Of a stretch of DNA of 64,000 nucleotides, positions 8,543 to 17,959 are shown piece by piece; positions within the stretch are counted from its first letter, which is position 1; every line of letters starts with the position of its first letter. The translations under genes and the position numbers were made by a program. The DNA is taken from positions 620,001-684,000 of the forward strand of contig NZ_LR743507.1 in assembly GCF_902712855.1 (NCBI RefSeq). Reading direction: 5' to 3'. A model generated the notes under the pieces. The model was not told the origin of the DNA. It worked only from the letters and a program-made list of their open reading frames with translations, and did not search any database. This stretch comes from Variovorax paradoxus (GTDB lineage: Bacteria; Pseudomonadota; Gammaproteobacteria; Burkholderiales; Burkholderiaceae_C).

Positions 8543-9928
8543 ATGAAGCACCCCGTCCGCCGCTGGCTCATCGGCATCGCCGCCGTCCTGGTGCTGGGCG
8601 CGGGCGTGCTGGTGCTCGTGGTGCGCTCCAAGCTGCCCTCCGACGACGAAGTGGCCGCGAAGATCGCCGAGGGCTTCGAGAAGCGCTTCGGCGTGCCGCT
8701 GAAGGTGGGCAGCGCGCACTGGGCGCTGCTGCCCACGCCGATGCTGGTGCTGTCCGACGTCGCCACCGGCCAGCCCCGCCCCATCACCCTGAAGCGCGTC
8801 AGCCTGCAGCTGCAGTTGGCGCCGCTGCTGCAGCGCGTCATCGCGCTGGACGAGGTCGAGGTCGACAGCCTGGTGCTGCCGCGCGCCTCGGTGCGCGCGT
8901 TCCGCGGCAAGGGCCCCAAGCCGGAAGAGGCGAAGCAGGGCGGCAACGTGATCGCGCTGCCTGCGCCCTGGACCTTGGCGCCCGTGCCGCTGGAGCGGGT
9001 GCGCTGGCGCGACGTGGTCTGGATCGACCGGCGCGACATCCCGCTCGCCTACGACGGCGAGGTCGCCTTCGACCCGGAGTGGCGTCCGCGCCAGTTGCGC
9101 CTGGAACGCGCCGGCCCCACGCCGCCGGCCCAGCCCGCGCGGCTGCGGCTGGACCGCCAGCCCGGGCAGGACCGCTGGCGCACCCGCATCGACGTGGGCG
9201 GCGGCACCTGGAACGGCGTCACGCGGTTCGAGGTGCTGCCCACCGGCAAGCTGCGCGTGTCGGCCGAACTGGAACCGCGCCAAGTGGACATCGAAGGCCT
9301 CGTGCAGGCCTTCGACCGCCGCACCTCGCTGGCGGGCAAGGTGTCGGGCCAGACCACGCTCACGGCGCAGGCCGATACCGCCGAGGACCTCGGCTCGCTG
9401 CTGCGCAGCCTGCACACCCGCACCGTCTTCACCGTGCAGCCCGCCACGCTCACCAGGCTCGACGTGGCCAAGGCCGTTACCACCGCCGGCATCAGCCGCG
9501 GCGGCAGCACGCAGCTCGACCAGCTCACCGGCACGCTCGACACCCAGGGCACCGAAGACGGCGTGGTGATGCGCTACACCAACCTCAAGGCCCGCTCGGG
9601 CGTGCTCACCGCCAGCGGCAACCTGAAGCTGTTCAACCGCAAGCTCGATGGCGAGATCGCGGTCGACATCGTCGACGGCGTGGTCGGCGTGCCGCTGAAG
9701 ATCGGCGGCACCATGAGCGACCCCGAGCTGTCGCTCACCGGCGGCGCGCTCACCGGCGCGGCCATCGGCAGCGCGGTGCTGCCGGGTGTCGGCACGGCCA
9801 TCGGGGCCCGGGTGGGGCAGCAGGTGGAGAAGATGTTCGGCGGGGGCGAGGCGCCGAAGGGGGCCGACAAGAAGGCCGAAAGCAAGCCCGTTCCCCGGCG
9901 TGCGGCGCCGGCCGCGTCGCGGCACTGA
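8543..9928 (+). CDS. AsmA-like inner-membrane-anchored protein
   Basis: A 461-residue protein with one N-terminal membrane segment (about residues 8-28) and a long periplasmic part. The first domain has the AsmA N-terminal pattern (beginning with a membrane anchor, then LKVGSAHWALLPTPMLVLSDV). The later part, about 290-420, resembles the AsmA C-terminal repeat (SGVLTASGNLKLFNRKLDGEIAVDIVDG, present in pieces). AsmA-like proteins are implicated in envelope lipid transport or homeostasis. The C-terminal tail is Lys/Pro/Ala-rich. It stands alone between a divergent thioesterase and a convergent remnant gene whose stop lies 4 bases away. Confidence 0.8.
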   Translation: MKHPVRRWLIGIAAVLVLGAGVLVLVVRSKLPSDDEVAAKIAEGFEKRFGVPLKVGSAHWALLPTPMLVLSDVATGQPRPITLKRVSLQLQLAPLLQRVIALDEVEVDSLVLPRASVRAFRGKGPKPEEAKQGGNVIALPAPWTLAPVPLERVRWRDVVWIDRRDIPLAYDGEVAFDPEWRPRQLRLERAGPTPPAQPARLRLDRQPGQDRWRTRIDVGGGTWNGVTRFEVLPTGKLRVSAELEPRQVDIEGLVQAFDRRTSLAGKVSGQTTLTAQADTAEDLGSLLRSLHTRTVFTVQPATLTRLDVAKAVTTAGISRGGSTQLDQLTGTLDTQGTEDGVVMRYTNLKARSGVLTASGNLKLFNRKLDGEIAVDIVDGVVGVPLKIGGTMSDPELSLTGGALTGAAIGSAVLPGVGTAIGARVGQQVEKMFGGGEAPKGADKKAESKPVPRRAAPAASRH

Positions 9929-9932
9929 GCCG

Positions 9933-10478
9933 TCAGTCCAGCGTCGCGCCCCAGAGCTTCACGAGCTTCCGGTGCTTCGCCAGCTCGGACGGGAAGAAAG
10001 CCGGCGCGGCGTCCGGTCCCTTGTCGAGTAGCGTGAGCCCTTGCCCTGCGATGGCGGTCTTCGCCTCGGGCGAGGCCATCGCGGCCTTGATGGCGGCGTG
10101 GTAGTTCTGCACCACCGGCGCCGGCAGGCCCGCCGGACCGACCCGCGCGATCCACGCTTCGAAGCTGTAGCCCGGCACGCCGGCCTCGGCCAGCGTGGGG
10201 AAGTGGGGCAGCGCGGCCGACCGCGTGGCGGTGCTCACCGCCAGCGCGCGCAGCGTGCCCGCCTTGACCTGCGGCGCCACCTGCGAGACCGACACGAAAC
10301 CCAGCTGCATCTGCCCGCCGATCATGTCGGTGATGAGCGGCCCGGTGCCGCGGCAGGGCACGTGCTTTATGCGGATGCCGGTCTCGCTCACCACCCGCCC
10401 GGCCGCGCGAACGATCGACCCCGCGCGTGCGGCAGCGACGAACAGGCGGACGCCGCAGGGATCGATGCGGCGGGTCAA
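9933..10478 (-). pseudogene. in-frame remnant: LysR N-terminus joined to Bug receptor C-terminus
   Basis: A 181-codon frame with a composite character. The first 25-30 residues (IDPCGVRLFVAAARAGSI..RAAGR) look like the start of a LysR-type helix-turn-helix. From about residue 32 the sequence is the second half of a Bug receptor: VPCRGTGPLITDMIGGQMQLGF, KAGTLRALAVS, FPTLAEAGVPGYSFEAW, ending WGATLD. No signal peptide, no first lobe of the receptor and no LysR effector domain are present. The frame lacks an ATG, with only a TTG at its 5' edge. The simplest reading is a deletion that removed most of a lysR gene and the first half of an adjacent bug gene. It sits directly downstream of tctA. Confidence 0.75.
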
Positions 10479-10526
10479 GGTGGGCGCTCCAGGAGGGGCG
10501 CCCAGCTTGTCACGGCGGTACAGGGT

Positions 10527-11915
10527 TCAGCCCAAGGCCTTGACCACCGCAGGCACCGTCAGCACCGCCGTGTAGTAGCCCATGAACTGCACGCCGGTGT
10601 TGAAGCCGATGGCGCGCGACAGCAGCCCGCCCAGCAGACCCATCGTGAGGATCACCAGCAGGCCGAGCAGCTGGCCTTCCCACACGCTGATGACCACGAT
10701 CAGCCCGACGAAGGTCGCGATGATCGCCTCGTGGCTCACCTTGCGCGAGACGAACAGCGCCGCACGGCGCGCGAAGTTCATCGTGAACGGATAGGCCACC
10801 AGCGCCGCCAGCACCACGGCCAGCATGCCGTAGCCCAGGAACTCCCAGTGGCTCAGCAGGTTGTGCAGGTTGTGCGTCTGGCCCGTGGCCGAATCGATGG
10901 TGAACACGGGCGGCGCGTTGAACAGCGGCGCCGCCGGGCCGGCCGCCACCGGGCTCAGCGGCAGGCCGATGGCGATCAGCGGGATCAGCGCCTCGGCGAT
11001 GTAGGTGGCCTCGGTCACGCCGTTGCGCGCGGCCAGCGTGGTCGTGAGCCGGTGGTAGGCGTGCTTCACGCGCGAGCCCACCAGCTCGCCCAGCACCACC
11101 GTCATCGCGACCGGGCTGAACACGAAGGTGGCGCTGGAGACGGCGGCGGTGGCGAAGGTCCACTTCACCTGGCCGCGGTCGAGTACCTTGAACGGGTTGG
11201 GAAAGTAGCCCGACCAGCCCTTCACGTCGGGTGCCAGCGAGAAGGTGCGGACCTTGTCGCGCTTCATGCGCGCACGCGCGGCCGGCGAGATCACCGAGAA
11301 CAGGTCGGCCACCAGCGGCCCGATGGCAATGCCCAGGAAATAGCTGATGCTGAGCTTCACGCCGTACTTGCCGGTGAGCGACTGCAGCGCCACGATCACC
11401 ACCACGAAGGGCACCAGCGTCGCCACCGAGGCCCAGCGCCCGCTCGAGAAGTACGCGATGGCCACGGCCGCCACCACGAAGATCCACGGCGCCGCCTTGG
11501 TGATGGCCGCGCCGTAGGGCGCCAGCAGCACCGCGAACAGCACGGCCAGCGGCACCGCGATGAAGGCCGCGATGATCGCGCCCGACACCATCTTGCGCAG
11601 CGCGATGTGCGGCACGCCCAGGTTTCGCAGCACGTTGGCGTCCTGCAGCAGCGGCGTGGCCATGGTGTCGCCCGGGATGCCCAGCAGCGCGGTGGGCACC
11701 GCGTGCGTCATGTGCTTGGCGACGGCAGCCGCCAGGAAGAAGGTGAACACGCCCTCGGGCGGCACGCCGAGCAGCACCACCAGCAGCGTGAGAGGCGCCA
11801 GCGTGGTGGTCTCGTCGGTGCCCGAAACGAGGCCGATGGCGGCGAACACCACGGCGCCGACGAGGCCCATGCCGGTGGCGACCAGGATCTGGTTGAGCAA
11901 TGCGGCGTCGATCAT
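10527..11915 (-). CDS. tripartite tricarboxylate transporter permease, TctA family
   Basis: A 462-residue membrane protein with about ten to twelve hydrophobic segments. TctA features include the GLVSGTDETTTLAPLTL segment near residue 30, the TALLGIPGDTMATPLLQD block near 80 and a second copy-like motif, IGLPLSPVAAGPAAPLF. TctA is the large, channel-forming subunit of TTT secondary transporters and works with a TctB subunit and a periplasmic Bug receptor. Its start overlaps the stop of the upstream small subunit by 4 bases (ATGA), so the two are co-translated. The receptor expected alongside is only a remnant here. Confidence 0.92.
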   Translation of the reverse strand: MIDAALLNQILVATGMGLVGAVVFAAIGLVSGTDETTTLAPLTLLVVLLGVPPEGVFTFFLAAAVAKHMTHAVPTALLGIPGDTMATPLLQDANVLRNLGVPHIALRKMVSGAIIAAFIAVPLAVLFAVLLAPYGAAITKAAPWIFVVAAVAIAYFSSGRWASVATLVPFVVVIVALQSLTGKYGVKLSISYFLGIAIGPLVADLFSVISPAARARMKRDKVRTFSLAPDVKGWSGYFPNPFKVLDRGQVKWTFATAAVSSATFVFSPVAMTVVLGELVGSRVKHAYHRLTTTLAARNGVTEATYIAEALIPLIAIGLPLSPVAAGPAAPLFNAPPVFTIDSATGQTHNLHNLLSHWEFLGYGMLAVVLAALVAYPFTMNFARRAALFVSRKVSHEAIIATFVGLIVVISVWEGQLLGLLVILTMGLLGGLLSRAIGFNTGVQFMGYYTAVLTVPAVVKALG

Positions 11916-12373
11916 GATGCGGCGCCCTCATCGAGCTTGCCGGAAGACTGGCGCGACGAATACGAGGCGAACAGGTCGTAGATTTCCAGTTCCTTCATCT
12001 CGCGCACCACCGACGGCGGCAGGTCGGCGACCGAGCCCAGCGTGCCGTGCTCGCCGGCCAGCTCGGCCAGCACCTCTTCGCGCCAGCGCGGGTCGGCCTC
12101 GGTGCCTTCCACCACCTCGCGCTTGGGCGCGAAGAGCAGGGCGCAGATCACGCCCGACACCACGCAGCCGCCGAGCCCGGCCAGCATCGCGTAGGCGCGC
12201 GCCAGTTCCGGCGTGGCGACCGTGCTCGCGAGCACGCGGTTGGCCACCAGGAAGCCCGCAAGGCTCACGCCGAGCCCGATGGCGATCGACCATGCGAGAT
12301 GGCCGAGGTCGGCCGTGTCGCCCCATATTTCCACCAGCCGCCAGCTTGCGCGGCCTGCGCTGTCCGTCTTCAT
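11912..12373 (-). CDS. small TctB-like membrane subunit
   Basis: A 153-residue protein with two clear hydrophobic segments, about residues 22-45 and 58-82, followed by a charged 70-residue C-terminal region. By position (directly before tctA with a 4-base overlap) it is the small subunit of the TTT transporter. Classical TctB proteins have about four membrane segments, so this is an atypical or shortened form; sequence alone does not prove homology. It lies 75 bases downstream of the HMG-CoA reductase gene and is probably in the same transcript. Confidence 0.65.
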   Translation of the reverse strand: MKTDSAGRASWRLVEIWGDTADLGHLAWSIAIGLGVSLAGFLVANRVLASTVATPELARAYAMLAGLGGCVVSGVICALLFAPKREVVEGTEADPRWREEVLAELAGEHGTLGSVADLPPSVVREMKELEIYDLFASYSSRQSSGKLDEGAAS

Positions 12374-12448
12374 GTTGTTGTCTCCGTCGTTGTGGATGCG
12401 ATAGATGCGATGCGGGCCGCGCCCGCGATGATGGCCTGCCTGCCTTGC

Positions 12449-13735
<1,287 letters not shown>

Positions 13736-13821
13736 CGTTGCGCGTCTCTTCAGGAAAGTAGGGTTCGGGAGGCAGATTCGGGAGCAGGCAATTTAGGTCG
13801 GCTGTACCGCCGGCGGAAGGC

Positions 13822-13879
13822 ACAGTTCGCCGGGACAGTGCGGACAGTGGGCCGCATCGGGCGGACGCTGTGTCACAGT
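13822..13879. promoter_or_regulatory. ACAGT repeats in the HMG-CoA reductase / MocR divergent region
   Basis: The 152-base divergent gap contains four same-orientation ACAGT pentamers (13822, 13835, 13844, 13875). Two of them lie in a perfect GGACAGTG direct repeat spaced 9 bases apart. MocR-type regulators often bind direct repeats between their own gene and the target. The assignment as a regulator site is an inference from position and repetition. Confidence 0.4.
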
Positions 13880-13887
13880 CGCCACCC

Positions 13888-15279
13888 ATGACGACCATCG
13901 CCGATTCGCTCGCCAGCACCCTCGAACGACAGATCGCCAGCGGCGCCTACAAGGCCGGCGACAAGCTCCCGTCGCTGCGCGAACTGGCGCAGCTGCACAA
14001 CTACGCGAAGAACACCGTGGTGGCCGCCTTCGAGCTGCTGGTGTCGCGCGGGCTGGTGGAGCCGCGTCGCGGCTCGGGGTACTTCGTGCTCGCGCAGCAG
14101 AAGACGCCGAAGCCGGCCGAGGAGGACGCCGGCAGCCTCGGCCGCGCGATGGACATCGTGTGGCTCATGCGCGAGCAGCTCAAGAGCGAGCCCGACGCCA
14201 TCGCGGTGGGCGACGGCTTTCCTCCGGTCGAATGGCTCTCCGACGTGCGCCTGGACAAATACCACCCCAAGGTGGTCCGCACGGGGCTCGGTGCGCTGTT
14301 CCGCTACGGCAGCCGCTTCGGCTACGCGCCGCTGCGCGACCACCTGGTGCGCAAGCTGGCCGATTTCGGCATCGGCGCGGAGCCGCGGCAGATCGTGCTC
14401 ACGCACGGCGCGAACGAGGCGATGGACATCGTCATACGCTACTTCGTGCCGCCGGGCGGCAAGGTGCTGGTGGACGACCCCGGCTACTACCCGCTGTTCG
14501 GCAAGCTCAAGCTCGCGGGCGCGCAGATGCTGGCCGTGCCGCGGCTGGCCGACGGCCCCGACCTCGAGGCGCTGGAGCGCCTGCTCGTTGCCGAGCGTCC
14601 GCGGCTGTTCTTCACGCAGTCGATCGCGCACAACCCCACGGGCTCCGACATCTCGCCGGCCAAGGCCTTCCGCGTGCTGCAGCTGGCGCAGAAGCACGAC
14701 CTGCTGATCGTCGAGAACGACCCGCTGGCCGACTTCAAGCCCACCTCGCTGCCGCGGCTGGCCGCGCTCGACCAGCTGGAGCGCACCATCTACATCGGGA
14801 GCTTTTCCAAGTCGTTCTCCGCGGCGCTGCGCGTGGGCTTCATCGCCTGCGGTGCCGACCTGGCGAGCGACCTGGCCGACCTGAAGGCGCTGATCCACGT
14901 GAGCAGTTCGGAATACAGCGAGCGCACCGTCGACGTGATCCTGAGCGAGGGCCACTACCAGCGGCACCTGAACCGGCTGCAGTCGCGCCTGGGCGAAGCC
15001 ACGCGCAACGCGATCAGGCTGCTCGAGTCGGTCGATGCCGAGGTGTTCGCGCGCACCCCGCAGTCGCTCTACGTGTGGGCGGCGCTGCCCGGCGTGGCCG
15101 ATTCGCTGGCCTTCGCCAAGGAACTGCTGCCGCGCAAGATCGTGATGGCGCCGGGACGCATCTTCAACGTCGACTCCACGCAGGTCTCGCGCTGGTCGCG
15201 CTTCAATGTCGGCGCCATGGCCGACCCGCGTTTCGCGAAGGCCCTGCGCCTCGCGTTGCGCAAGCGCGCCAGCGACTGA
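13888..15279 (+). CDS. MocR-type regulator (GntR HTH fused to aminotransferase-like domain)
   Basis: A 463-residue protein with a GntR winged helix-turn-helix at about residues 1-70 (GAYKAGDKLPSLRELAQLHN, NTVVAAFELLVSRGLVEPRRGSGYFV in separate segments). A fold-type I aminotransferase-like domain follows, with HNPTGSD and SFSKSFSAALRVGF, the latter carrying the probable PLP lysine. MocR proteins use PLP or an amino compound adduct as effector. A GTG 18 bases upstream is an alternative start; the ATG is preferred because it opens directly at the HTH. It is divergent from the HMG-CoA reductase gene and probably controls that cluster. Confidence 0.9.
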   Translation: MTTIADSLASTLERQIASGAYKAGDKLPSLRELAQLHNYAKNTVVAAFELLVSRGLVEPRRGSGYFVLAQQKTPKPAEEDAGSLGRAMDIVWLMREQLKSEPDAIAVGDGFPPVEWLSDVRLDKYHPKVVRTGLGALFRYGSRFGYAPLRDHLVRKLADFGIGAEPRQIVLTHGANEAMDIVIRYFVPPGGKVLVDDPGYYPLFGKLKLAGAQMLAVPRLADGPDLEALERLLVAERPRLFFTQSIAHNPTGSDISPAKAFRVLQLAQKHDLLIVENDPLADFKPTSLPRLAALDQLERTIYIGSFSKSFSAALRVGFIACGADLASDLADLKALIHVSSSEYSERTVDVILSEGHYQRHLNRLQSRLGEATRNAIRLLESVDAEVFARTPQSLYVWAALPGVADSLAFAKELLPRKIVMAPGRIFNVDSTQVSRWSRFNVGAMADPRFAKALRLALRKRASD

Positions 15280-15288
15280 GGCCGCGCC

Positions 15289-16077
15289 TCAGCCGCGGTC
15301 GCCGAACCGGCCGTGGCGGCCCGCGCCCCCCGCGAAGCGCGCCGCACCGCGTTCGCCCTCGGCGAACACGATCGGCACGCCGTGCACGCCTTCGCTGCGC
15401 AGCGCCTCGGCCAGCGGCAGGTTCCACTGCGCATAGGCTGACGCGCGGTCGGCCAGCATGCACTGCTGGGGAAACGCCGCGATCTCGCGCGCCAGCTGCT
15501 GCGCTGCCGCGAGCGCGCCACCGGACGGCGTGGTGCGGTTCACCAGCCCCATCGAGAGGGCTTCGGGCGCGGCGACGGGCCGGCCCGTGAGGATCATGTC
15601 GAGCGCGCGTGCCATGCCGACGATGCGCGGCAGGCGAACCGTGCCGCCATCGATCAGCGGCACGCCCCAGCGCCGGCAGAACACGCCGAGCACCGCGTCC
15701 TCGTCGGCCACGCGCAGGTCGGCCAGCAGCGCGAGCTCGAGCCCGCCGGCCACCGCGTAGCCATTGATCGCTGCAATGAGCGGTTTCGACAGGGCCATGC
15801 GCGTCGGCCCCATCGGCCCGCTGCCGCCGCCTTCGGGGTCGAGCTCGTTGCGCTGCGCGGGGTCGCCCACGGCGGCCAGGTCGGCGCCCGCGCAGAAGTG
15901 GCCGCCCGCGCCGGCGAGCACCGCCACGCGCAGCGCGTCGTCGGCCTCGAAGCGCGCGAAGGCTTCGCGCAGTTCGGCGGCCATGGGGCCATGGACGGCA
16001 TTGCGCTTGTCCGGGCGGTCCAGCGTGATCGTGCAGACGGTGTCTTCGGTGTCGTACCTCACATGCTGCATGGTCAT
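15289..16077 (-). CDS. enoyl-CoA hydratase/isomerase (crotonase) family protein
   Basis: A 262-residue crotonase-fold enzyme. The CoA oxyanion-hole segments are visible: GGHFCAGADLAAVG near residue 60 and NGYAVAGGLELALLADLRVA near 105-125. The first catalytic glutamate position is kept (GGLELA). The second, usually in a FGQPEI-like segment, reads LGVFCRRWGVPL, so the second glutamate is absent. That variant is known in a crotonase subgroup whose members are not simple hydratases. It is the last gene of a five-gene minus-strand operon, 26 bases after the acyl-CoA synthetase. Confidence 0.88.
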   Translation of the reverse strand: MTMQHVRYDTEDTVCTITLDRPDKRNAVHGPMAAELREAFARFEADDALRVAVLAGAGGHFCAGADLAAVGDPAQRNELDPEGGGSGPMGPTRMALSKPLIAAINGYAVAGGLELALLADLRVADEDAVLGVFCRRWGVPLIDGGTVRLPRIVGMARALDMILTGRPVAAPEALSMGLVNRTTPSGGALAAAQQLAREIAAFPQQCMLADRASAYAQWNLPLAEALRSEGVHGVPIVFAEGERGAARFAGGAGRHGRFGDRG

Positions 16078-16103
16078 GCCTCCGGGGTTTCAGCGTCAGG
16101 TGC

Positions 16104-17909
16104 TCAGGGCCGCACCACCTGCGCGTCGCCGGGGGTGCGCGCATGCAGGCGCGCCACCTCGGCGGCGCGCCGCACGAGCACCGCGCGCTGGTTGATGTAG
16201 CCCTTGTCGGTGATCTCGCCTGCGTCGAGGCTGGGCGGCTCGGCCAGCACCAGCGCGCAGGACGGGCACTGCGACGAGCCCGCGCCTTCGTCGCGCAGCG
16301 CGCGCAGCACGCCGGCGATGCGTTCGTCCATGGCCTCGGGCGGCAGTGCGGCGGCCTGCGGGCTGGGAAACACCAGCATGCCGACCTCGTCGCGGTCGTG
16401 GCCGGTGAGCACCACGTCCTGCACATGCGGTGCGAGCAGCGACACCAGCTTCACGCGCAGCGTGCCCACCGACACCCAGGTGCCGCTGGAGAGCTTGAAG
16501 TCTTCCGCCACGCGGCCGTTGAAGATCACGCCCTGCGCGGGCTCCTGCGGGTTCGCGAGGAAGCCGGCGTCGCCGATGCGGTAGTAGCCCTCCTCGTCGA
16601 AGGCCTCGGCGGTCTCGCGCGGCGCATCGCGGTAGCCCGGGAACACCGACACGCCCTTGACCCGCATCTCCAGCTTCTCGCCGTTGGGCACGAACTTCAG
16701 CTCCAGCCCCGGCAGCGGCGCGCCGATGCAGCCGGCGCCGTCGAGCTTCCAGTGCGCCGAGGTGATGGCGGGCGAGGTCTCGGTGGCGCCCCACGAGGTG
16801 GTGAGCCACAGCGGCCGCGCGGGCCGCACGCGGCGCGCCACCGCTTCGAGCCGCTGCCAGGTGGAGGGCGCCAGCGCCGCCGCCGCGTAGAAGGCCAGTC
16901 GCAGGCGCGAGAAGACCTCGGCGGCCAGCGCGTCGTCGGCCTCCAGGAAGGGCAGCAGCATGTCGAAGCCGCGCGGCACGTTGAACAGCAGCGTGGGCTT
17001 GACGTCGCGCAGGTTGCGCACGGTCTTCTCGATCAGGCCCGGCGCGGGCCGGCCCTCGTCGATGTAGAGCGCGCCGCCGTGGCACAGCACCATGTGCAGG
17101 TTGTGGTTGGCGCCGAAGGTGTGGCTCCAGGGCAGCCAGTCGACCAGCACCGGCTTCTCGTGCGCGAGGAAGCGCCAGGTCTGCGCCATCATCTGCTGGT
17201 TGGCGCACAGCATGCGGTGGGTGTTGACGACCACCTTGGGCTTGCCGGTGGAGCCGGAGGTCAGCAGGTACTTCGCGTGCGTGTCGGGCAGCACCTGCGC
17301 AAAGGCCTGCATCACCGCCGGCGTTTCGCTGGCGGCGAGCAGCCGGCCGAAGTCCAGCGCCCCGGCATGTGCGTCGGCGTTGCGGCTGAACACCGTCACC
17401 GCTTCCACGCCGCAGCCTGCCAGCGAACCGCCATAGACCCTGGCGTCCGATGCATAGATGAGCGCGGGCTTCAGCGCCTGCAGCATGCCGTGGAGCCGCG
17501 ACGGGTCCTTGGCCATGCGCGAGTAGGCACTGGAAAGCGAACTCGCCGTGCGGCCGATGTGCATGGCGGCCAGCATCAGCACCGCGTGGTCGATGGCGTT
17601 GTCCGAAAGGATCACCACCGGCCTGCCGGCGGGGAGGTCCATGTCGAGCAGCGACTGCGCGACCGAGCCCACGGCCCGGCGCAGCGCGCGGTAGTCGAGC
17701 TTGCGCCAGCCTTCGCCGGACTCGTCGCGTTCGGCAAGCGCCAGCGCATCGGGCGTCTCGCGTGCCCAGCGTTCGAGCCATTCGCCGATGCAGCGTGCGT
17801 AGGGCTTCAGCGCCATCGGCGAGCGAAGCGCGAAGGAGCCGTCGTCGAAGTCGATGCGCACCGTGCGGGGCGGGGCGATCAGGTTTTCATCGAGAAGAAA
17901 GTCGGTCAT
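16104..17909 (-). CDS. fcs: AMP-dependent acyl-CoA synthetase, feruloyl-CoA synthase type
   Basis: A 601-residue adenylate-forming enzyme. The phosphate loop TSGSTGKPKVVVNTH is near residue 215, WLPWSHTFGANHN follows, TSWGATETSP is the A5-like motif near 380, and the C-terminal lysine motif ITDKGYINQRAVL is near 570. Length and motif wording match the feruloyl-CoA synthase subgroup, which activates hydroxycinnamates. The neighbours do not include a vanillin-forming hydratase/lyase or a vanillin dehydrogenase, so the substrate may be a different carboxylic acid. The start codon is the ATG just before MTDFLLDENL; the frame is open much further upstream through the neighbouring gene. Confidence 0.82.
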   Translation of the reverse strand: MTDFLLDENLIAPPRTVRIDFDDGSFALRSPMALKPYARCIGEWLERWARETPDALALAERDESGEGWRKLDYRALRRAVGSVAQSLLDMDLPAGRPVVILSDNAIDHAVLMLAAMHIGRTASSLSSAYSRMAKDPSRLHGMLQALKPALIYASDARVYGGSLAGCGVEAVTVFSRNADAHAGALDFGRLLAASETPAVMQAFAQVLPDTHAKYLLTSGSTGKPKVVVNTHRMLCANQQMMAQTWRFLAHEKPVLVDWLPWSHTFGANHNLHMVLCHGGALYIDEGRPAPGLIEKTVRNLRDVKPTLLFNVPRGFDMLLPFLEADDALAAEVFSRLRLAFYAAAALAPSTWQRLEAVARRVRPARPLWLTTSWGATETSPAITSAHWKLDGAGCIGAPLPGLELKFVPNGEKLEMRVKGVSVFPGYRDAPRETAEAFDEEGYYRIGDAGFLANPQEPAQGVIFNGRVAEDFKLSSGTWVSVGTLRVKLVSLLAPHVQDVVLTGHDRDEVGMLVFPSPQAAALPPEAMDERIAGVLRALRDEGAGSSQCPSCALVLAEPPSLDAGEITDKGYINQRAVLVRRAAEVARLHARTPGDAQVVRP

Positions 17910-17959
17910 GGGTGGTCGCCGCCGGGCCGCCGCAAAGCGGCAGGCCGGGGGCAGTCGTT

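Noticed and set aside
16077..16104. Vanillin-forming feruloyl-CoA pathway in the BKACE operon
   Set aside because: The crotonase does not carry wording specific to feruloyl-CoA hydratase/lyase, and no vanillin dehydrogenase is present, so the ferulate assignment is not supported beyond the ligase.
17921..17956. GCCGGGCCGCC...GGCCGGGGGCAG stretch after the dehydrogenase gene as another 3'-end repeat copy
   Set aside because: It resembles the livG/livF unit and is correctly placed after a stop codon, but it is too short and diverged to list as a repeat.
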